This document shows positions 58,643 to 64,000 of a DNA stretch of 64,000 nucleotides, piece after piece; position 1 is the first letter of the stretch, and each line of letters opens with the position of its first letter. The notes beneath the pieces were generated by a model. The model did not search any database, was not told the DNA's origin, and saw nothing but the letters and a program-made list of their open reading frames with translations. The stretch lies in NCBI GenBank assembly GCA_017467275.1, contig JAFTSN010000025.1:62001-126000 (forward strand), in the 5' to 3' direction. The stretch comes from Clostridia bacterium. GTDB lineage: Bacteria > Bacillota > Clostridia > Christensenellales > Borkfalkiaceae. The position numbers were made by a program, and so were the translations under genes.

Positions 58643-58704
58643 AACTTATCCGTTTCCCGTAAAAGAACGCCTAAAACGTCCTTTTAGCCATAATGTTGTT
58701 ATCG

Positions 58705-61305
58705 TTATTTACCAAACGATACCGAAGCGGCGTTTGCAAGCCGCGCATAGCTTGATTTTTGATTGAGCAGCTTACCGTTTGCGTCCGTGAGATAGGTGAC
58801 CACGTAGCAGCTCCCCGTTGCAGGTAACTGCGTGCTTACGGAAATTTCCGTGCCCGTGTAATACTCGCCCTCGGGCGTATGACTGAAATGCACGATCTCA
58901 AAGCTCTTACTGTTTTTGGAGATCAGCGTTCCGTCCGCTCTGTAAACTTCGGTTACGTAGCGCACGTTCATTGCGCTCTTATCCTCTCCGTATTTACGGT
59001 TTTGCGCAAGCAATGTTGCCTTGACGCCCGCTTCCCCCAACGCTTCATACGTAGAGGCGGGCGCGCTGAACGAAGCGTTGGACGTGGCAAGCCCCACGTA
59101 CATATCCCCCGCGCCATAATAGAAATACCACTTGTCGTTATACCGAACGATGGTATCCGCAAACATACATTTTGCAAATAAACCGCCGTCAATCTTATTC
59201 GTTTCCGTTGGATGCATAAACGGCTCGAACAAATCCTTTTTGTCGATGTTGACGATTTCAAAAGGATTCGCCTTGGAAATTTTCGCAAGTCCCAAGCCGT
59301 AGAACCATCCGTTTACCGCAGGCTGTTGATATTGAATATCCCAATCGCTCAACACCGTGCCGCCGTACATCAGAATAATATCCTTATCGTCTTCGCCGTA
59401 AATATTCGTCACCGCAACACAGGATTCGTTCCCTTTCACAACCTTTTCCATGTTGGTAGAATCGGAGAAAGATCCGTTGCCCGTGTTTTCCAAATTAATA
59501 ATGTCCGCAGGATCAATATGCTCGACGTTATCAGTAAAGCCCATAAAGGATACGCCGCCGTCCTTCATGATACAGCAGTAAACCTTGCCGCTCTTTCCGG
59601 GTCTGGGGTCGTCAATCTTCACTGCGTCGCCTTCGGGGTTGACCACAAACGTGCCGCTCTTCATGCCCGTCGCCGTACCCGCAAAAATGATGATATCGCT
59701 GAACGTTTTAAAGTCCGTCGTTTTCACCATCCCCTCGCGTACGTTCGAGCCGTCGTACATGGTAAACGTAATATAATACGTCGCCTTGCCCATTTCGTCG
59801 CGTATGCGGAAAATTCTAGGATCCTCCGTGCCGCCCCAACGCGCTTCGGGAATATTCGGCGTGACCACGGGCTGCGTAGATCCGCGCGTAAAATGCACGC
59901 CGTCGTAACTGTATGCGTAAGCGAGCGTGGACGCATGTCCGTACGCCTCGTTCCTACCCCCGTGATAGGTATCGAGATTATCGGGTAATTCCGCGCGATA
60001 GATCATACGGAATACGCCGTCGTCGTCTACAATCACCGCAGGGTTATACGTCGCGTACGACTCAAACCCGGGCACGTTTTTATTGTTATAATCCTCTTCC
60101 GTTAAACCTTTCGCTTGCAAGGGATACCCAATGGGCGCAAGCACCAACCCTTCGGGGTTAAGCGAAATATTGCTCATCGGCGTCCAAGCGGGCGCATTGA
60201 CGGAAAATTCCAATTCGCTCCCAATCGGAATCGCCTTTACTTCTCCGCTATCGAACACTTCAAAGGAACGAATCGAATACCCCGTATTCCAAGGATACAG
60301 TTTCATTCCCCTATGGTCGTCCAGATATCCGCCGCCTTGACCGCTATAATTGCCTTTATACCGCTCGTTCACTTCCCTTTGGATAAGCTCGAGCTTTAAA
60401 TATCTTACGTTTTGCTTTTCAAACGTAATGCTTTCCGCTTCGCCGAGCGAAGCGTCCGTCGTATAAACGAGTTTCCACCCGTTTCCGTTTCGATTCGTTT
60501 CCGTTTCGGAAACGTACAGTCTGTATCTTCTTGCAAAGCACAACCCCCAACGCAGTCTCACGTTGTCTATCGCCTGTACCCTGTTTAAATCGACGATGGC
60601 ATATCCCTCGTCCGCTTGATAAATATACTCGCCCGAGCCCTTCGCAAGCCCCGAATCCACCGAGGTTTCATACGCGCTGAGCCCGTCGCCGTCGAGCATG
60701 TTGGAGGCGGATTTTCCCCCTCCTGCGCTCGTCGAACAACCGATCACGCTGGCTGTGCCTTGCGAAAGGCTTTTCGGACCGTATACTTCAAAATCATAAA
60801 TCGACATACTGTAATCGGGAAGGGCTTTGGAAACGCATTGAATTTTTACAAACTGCGCTTCCACGATATCCCCAAACACAATGGTTTGCCTTTCCCATTT
60901 CGACTGCAACGAAGACGAATTTTTCACTTCGGCAACCGTCGTCCACGTATTCGCGTCGTTGGAAACCTGCACGAGATATTCCGTTGCGTAACTGGCTTCC
61001 CAATGCAAGCACACCTTACCGATTTTTTCCGCGTTGTCAAGGTCGACGTATATCCAACCGTCGTCCCTGTTATCGCCCGCCCAACGGGTGCTATCGTTCC
61101 CGTCCGTTGCCTTTTCGGGATCTCTGCCGCTTTGCGAGCCGCTTGCCGCCGCCCGTCTTCCTGCCGCAAGATCCACGCCATACGCAACGGAATCGGCGCG
61201 CGTAACCGTTCCTGAGCCGTCAAAAAGACGGCTCGGGAACGTCGCTGTCCACAAAAAACCCGTTGCCAACAAAAAGGCGATCGTCTTTTTTGTTGCTTTT
61301 ACCAT
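58705..61305 (-). CDS. Exported GH130 beta-mannoside enzyme with two discoidin domains (copy 2)
   Basis: 866 residues with signal peptide (hydrophobic 9-24). Domain order equals copy 1: two F5/8-type modules (WEASYATEYLVQVSNDANTW; WGLCFARRYRLYVSE) and a GH130 propeller with YATYNPAVIVDDDGVFRMIY in parts, GTEDPRIFRI, IDDPRPGKSGKVYC and WYFYYGAGDMYVGLAT. Both copies share the mature start YGVDLA-x-GRR-x-A. The duplication suggests different linkage or chain-length preference. It follows the large Ig-like protein by 15 bases. Confidence 0.85.
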   Translation of the reverse strand: MVKATKKTIAFLLATGFLWTATFPSRLFDGSGTVTRADSVAYGVDLAAGRRAAASGSQSGRDPEKATDGNDSTRWAGDNRDDGWIYVDLDNAEKIGKVCLHWEASYATEYLVQVSNDANTWTTVAEVKNSSSLQSKWERQTIVFGDIVEAQFVKIQCVSKALPDYSMSIYDFEVYGPKSLSQGTASVIGCSTSAGGGKSASNMLDGDGLSAYETSVDSGLAKGSGEYIYQADEGYAIVDLNRVQAIDNVRLRWGLCFARRYRLYVSETETNRNGNGWKLVYTTDASLGEAESITFEKQNVRYLKLELIQREVNERYKGNYSGQGGGYLDDHRGMKLYPWNTGYSIRSFEVFDSGEVKAIPIGSELEFSVNAPAWTPMSNISLNPEGLVLAPIGYPLQAKGLTEEDYNNKNVPGFESYATYNPAVIVDDDGVFRMIYRAELPDNLDTYHGGRNEAYGHASTLAYAYSYDGVHFTRGSTQPVVTPNIPEARWGGTEDPRIFRIRDEMGKATYYITFTMYDGSNVREGMVKTTDFKTFSDIIIFAGTATGMKSGTFVVNPEGDAVKIDDPRPGKSGKVYCCIMKDGGVSFMGFTDNVEHIDPADIINLENTGNGSFSDSTNMEKVVKGNESCVAVTNIYGEDDKDIILMYGGTVLSDWDIQYQQPAVNGWFYGLGLAKISKANPFEIVNIDKKDLFEPFMHPTETNKIDGGLFAKCMFADTIVRYNDKWYFYYGAGDMYVGLATSNASFSAPASTYEALGEAGVKATLLAQNRKYGEDKSAMNVRYVTEVYRADGTLISKNSKSFEIVHFSHTPEGEYYTGTEISVSTQLPATGSCYVVTYLTDANGKLLNQKSSYARLANAASVSFGK

Positions 61306-61320
61306 TTTTTTTCTCCAAAA

Positions 61321-64000
61321 TTATTCGCCGACGTATTCCACAATCTTGCAAATATTCACGCTCTTGTATTCCGCTCTGCCGTTGCCTTGCGTCGCGCCGA
61401 GCATCAACGTCAACTTCATATCACCCGTGCCTACAACCGTGCTCAATGCCACCACTCTCGTAGCGTTAGACTTAATGTCGCCCGAACCGTTCACTTGCGT
61501 ACCGTCTTTCCAGATATTCGTGTAATACGCGGAATCCAAATCGCCGAACACGTAGGTAAGGAAGGTGTTGCCGTCCACGTTCAGGTTTACGTCGTCACTG
61601 ACTACGTTCCCCCAATTATCGTATCTGTCTTCCACCACCGCTACGTCCTTATTCGAGTCGTAAGATGCCGTCGCATGGTTGCCGCCGTTTTTACCGTCGG
61701 TAAACGTCGCAAGCTTTTCCGCGTTCCAATATACGATCTTTTCCACTTCGAACTTCACGTAAGCCGACCAAGAGGAGTAAGAATCTTCACCGAGCACGCC
61801 GCGTACGCGAACCGCGTATTTCCCGCTTTCCAAATTATCCGCAGAAACTTGGTAAACGTTGCCGCTTGCCACTTTTCCAGCCGTCGCCGTATTCAGCGTT
61901 TTCAAAACCACAGTCTCCGCCGTCCAATCGGTGAGCGTAGACACTTCCACTTCATAAGACGTCGCACCAGTCACGGTAAGCCACGAGATTGCACCCGTCG
62001 CCGCACTGTAAGAAGCCGTGCGCGTGTCGGTGATCGTCAAAGAAACGTCCAGCGTAAAGCCGTTCGTATCCGTCAAAGTCACGGTGTACTCACCGTATAC
62101 AAGCGCTTCAAGAGTCGCCGCTTTCAACGTGATAGCGTGAGGCGTAGTTTCATACTGATCGGAAGTAAGCGTTACCCCGTCGATTGAAACCGACTTCAAC
62201 GTGGCGGCTTTTTCAAACGTGTAATCAATTTCTTTATCAGTTGCATTCGATTTATCAAACGTCACTTCCTTCGTTTCCGTCATCGGATCGCAAGGCAAAA
62301 TAGAGTACTCTGCAAGCACGATGCTCTTGATCGTGATCGTTCTATTCGAGCTATTCGTACCGCCCATACCAAATGCATAATATAACGTATTGTCGATAAT
62401 ATACGAACCGTTGAAGGACCCGCTTAATGGCGTAAAGATGTCCGAAATCGTATATTTGCCGCCTGAGGTCACGTAATTCTCAAATAAGATCTCACGAGGG
62501 CTCGTTCCAGAAGCCCCGTAAAAGCCCATCAAATATTTCGTATCGTTCGTCACATCGCCGAGCGTAACCGTAATCACGGAATCCGTCGTAAGTCTCTTGC
62601 CCGTCATATCGATATGATAGGTAAAGGCAACCCAATTACCCGAGCCCGCGCAAACCCAAGAAATACCGTTTTCGTTCATCGTGAAGTCTTTCGCGTCGCC
62701 TTCTCTATAAGCGTACCTATTATTAATATACGCCGCCGTGAAATCAGTGCCTGAATTATGCGTTTCGGTATATCTTACGTCCACAACCGTAGGCTCGGAG
62801 GCAGAGTGATATACGCCCTCTGCATCCCCGTTCGCCATGAACGATACCTGATACGTTTCACCCGAAACGAGCGCAAATTGCGTAAGGTCTACGGAAAGGC
62901 TCGTCGCGTCGCTCACGGTATAATTTACACCGTCGCCCGTCACGCTGATCGTATACGTAATATTCGCTTCCGCAATCTTATTAGCGGGAGCGCTTGCGGA
63001 AATTACCGCACCCTTCTTCGTAACGTTTGCGGGCGCGTCCAATTTCAAAAGCTCTACGGGAGGCTCTACGTATTCGTTCACGCTCACGATATAAATACCG
63101 CGAACAGTAATATACGTATCTGCCGTCGAAACGCCCGGATAAATTTTAAAGTTGGTCACGGTATCCGTCAAATCCCCTTGTTCTACGGGATCGTTCGCCT
63201 TAATTGCAATATAACGGTCTTCTTCATACGTACCCATCTGCGTATCTTTCATAAGATATACTTTATTGCCGTCTTCTTGCGATCCGTCGTAGGACATCTT
63301 GAAATACATCGTACCGTTCCCCGCAACCGTGTCCATAACGATGATGGGATTCTTTGCCATATTCAGCGTTATACCTTCGTTGGAAACGATTAACCCGTAA
63401 TTCCCCGCGCTCTTAATCTGTGCGTAGCCAGTTTGATCATTATACGTTGCGTACACACCGTTTTCCGAGGTCGAGAAAGCCCCGTTCGTTGTGTCAATTT
63501 CCGAAGCCGACCAATCCTTATAACGCGTAACGACGAACTTATATTCCTCGGAAGCGTTTGCCGAACCGTCTATCCAAGACTTGGTATGCGCCGCTTTTAC
63601 GGTAGCCGTATACGTACCGCCCGAAAGCAAATACGGCTTATACGCGTTTTCGGAAACGGTATACACGTTGGCGTTGCCACCCTCGTCCGTTACCGTCACT
63701 TCGTATTGATCTGCCGTGATATTTCCTTGCTCCGTCGTAACAGCGTCCCACGTCAAAGCACCAAAGCTATCAAGCGTGATTGTACCCACGTCCGCAAGCT
63801 GATAACTGCTTGCCACCGTATCTTTTACGGTCACTACGCAAATAGCCGTTTTCTTACCGAATTTCGCGATGATCGTCACTTCGCCTTCTTTCACCGCTTT
63901 CACCGTGCCGTCTTTCACCGTCGCGATTTCGGAGTTGGACGATTCCCAAACAACCTCGTAACCCGCGGGAGCCGTCGTCGCCGCAAGAGTCAACGTTTCG
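61321..64000 (-). CDS. Large surface protein with Ig-like (Big_2) and Fn3-like domains, 5' end outside window
   Basis: At least 893 residues are visible; the frame remains open to the right edge, so the N-terminus and signal are missing. The visible start is a Big_2-type Ig-like domain (LTLAATTAPAGYEVVWESSN ... GEVTIIAKFG). Then come Fn3-like units (GALTWDAVTTEQGNITADQYEV parts; ATGAISWLTVTGATSYEVEV), and jelly-roll-like regions with LNVDGNTFLTYVFGDLDSAY and the end YKSVNICKIVEYVGE. No anchor is seen at the C-terminus. Probably a glycan-binding member of the mannoside operon. Confidence 0.75.
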   Translation of the reverse strand, partial: ETLTLAATTAPAGYEVVWESSNSEIATVKDGTVKAVKEGEVTIIAKFGKKTAICVVTVKDTVASSYQLADVGTITLDSFGALTWDAVTTEQGNITADQYEVTVTDEGGNANVYTVSENAYKPYLLSGGTYTATVKAAHTKSWIDGSANASEEYKFVVTRYKDWSASEIDTTNGAFSTSENGVYATYNDQTGYAQIKSAGNYGLIVSNEGITLNMAKNPIIVMDTVAGNGTMYFKMSYDGSQEDGNKVYLMKDTQMGTYEEDRYIAIKANDPVEQGDLTDTVTNFKIYPGVSTADTYITVRGIYIVSVNEYVEPPVELLKLDAPANVTKKGAVISASAPANKIAEANITYTISVTGDGVNYTVSDATSLSVDLTQFALVSGETYQVSFMANGDAEGVYHSASEPTVVDVRYTETHNSGTDFTAAYINNRYAYREGDAKDFTMNENGISWVCAGSGNWVAFTYHIDMTGKRLTTDSVITVTLGDVTNDTKYLMGFYGASGTSPREILFENYVTSGGKYTISDIFTPLSGSFNGSYIIDNTLYYAFGMGGTNSSNRTITIKSIVLAEYSILPCDPMTETKEVTFDKSNATDKEIDYTFEKAATLKSVSIDGVTLTSDQYETTPHAITLKAATLEALVYGEYTVTLTDTNGFTLDVSLTITDTRTASYSAATGAISWLTVTGATSYEVEVSTLTDWTAETVVLKTLNTATAGKVASGNVYQVSADNLESGKYAVRVRGVLGEDSYSSWSAYVKFEVEKIVYWNAEKLATFTDGKNGGNHATASYDSNKDVAVVEDRYDNWGNVVSDDVNLNVDGNTFLTYVFGDLDSAYYTNIWKDGTQVNGSGDIKSNATRVVALSTVVGTGDMKLTLMLGATQGNGRAEYKSVNICKIVEYVGE

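Noticed and set aside
48000..64000. Mobile element or prophage origin for the carbohydrate operons
   Set aside because: I saw no transposase, integrase, terminal inverted repeats or tRNA-side attachment repeats at either end.

Overview
The window looks like a chromosomal segment of a Gram-positive, Clostridia-type bacterium, probably gut-associated. Reasons: near-consensus TTGACA-N17-TATAAT promoters, strong AGGAGG ribosome sites, the Firmicutes-like pyrH-frr-uppS-cdsA-dxr-rseP and ylxM-ffh-rpsP-khpA-rimM gene orders, a type II-A (csn2) CRISPR-Cas system, and long runs of exported LamG, F5/8 (discoidin), GLUG and Fn3-like proteins beside glycosidases. A Christensenellales-like lineage is a guess from protein style only.

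Layout. 1-2.5 kb: edge of an unknown gene, an HtrA-like lipoprotein protease and a YfbR-like HD nucleotidase. 2.5-3.9 kb: a TPP riboswitch controlling a thiamine transporter S-component (ThiT) with an extra N-terminal membrane domain. 3.9-12.9 kb (minus strand): the housekeeping block for translation, SRP, undecaprenyl-phosphate and phospholipid synthesis, isoprenoids and RNA turnover of ribosomes. 13-18.2 kb: an SDR epimerase, an AEC transporter, a DUF1295 membrane protein, a ferritin-like protein and a lipase-like hydrolase. 18.2-23.2 kb: a decaying glycosidase locus (GH1 with an in-frame amber codon, GH38 tail fragment) divergent from an AraC regulator, a CE7 esterase and an FAD oxidoreductase. 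23.3-35.9 kb: a minus-strand carbohydrate operon (two LamG surface proteins with a 47-codon ORF between them, solute-binding lipoprotein, beta-helix lipoprotein, two permeases, GH36), divergent from a second AraC gene. 36-39 kb: AraC, DegV (FakB-like) and a divergent acyltransferase. 39.4-48 kb: CRISPR array, leader, csn2, cas2, cas1, cas9, a tracrRNA on the opposite strand, and a WYL regulator. 48.2-64 kb: a minus-strand operon for mannose-containing glycans, with two GH130 plus GLUG-protein cassettes, a GH125 alpha-mannosidase, a phosphosugar mutase and a large Ig-like/Fn3-like surface protein cut by the window end.

How it fits together. The two carbohydrate operons pair exported glycan-binding and glycan-cleaving proteins with uptake (first operon) or with a cytoplasmic mutase (second operon). 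Each AraC gene probably controls the divergent gene set beside it, and both AraC genes appear to be leaderless. No ABC ATPase lies here, so the permeases presumably use a shared ATPase elsewhere. The CRISPR system looks functional: all Cas9 and Cas1 catalytic residues are present, 20 repeats are intact, the leader ends in the type II-A anchor ATTTGAG, and a tracrRNA with an S. pyogenes-like bulge can be read directly. No tRNA or rRNA genes, insertion sequences or prophage genes were recognised. Apart from the CRISPR array, no gene-free stretch exceeds about 300 bases.
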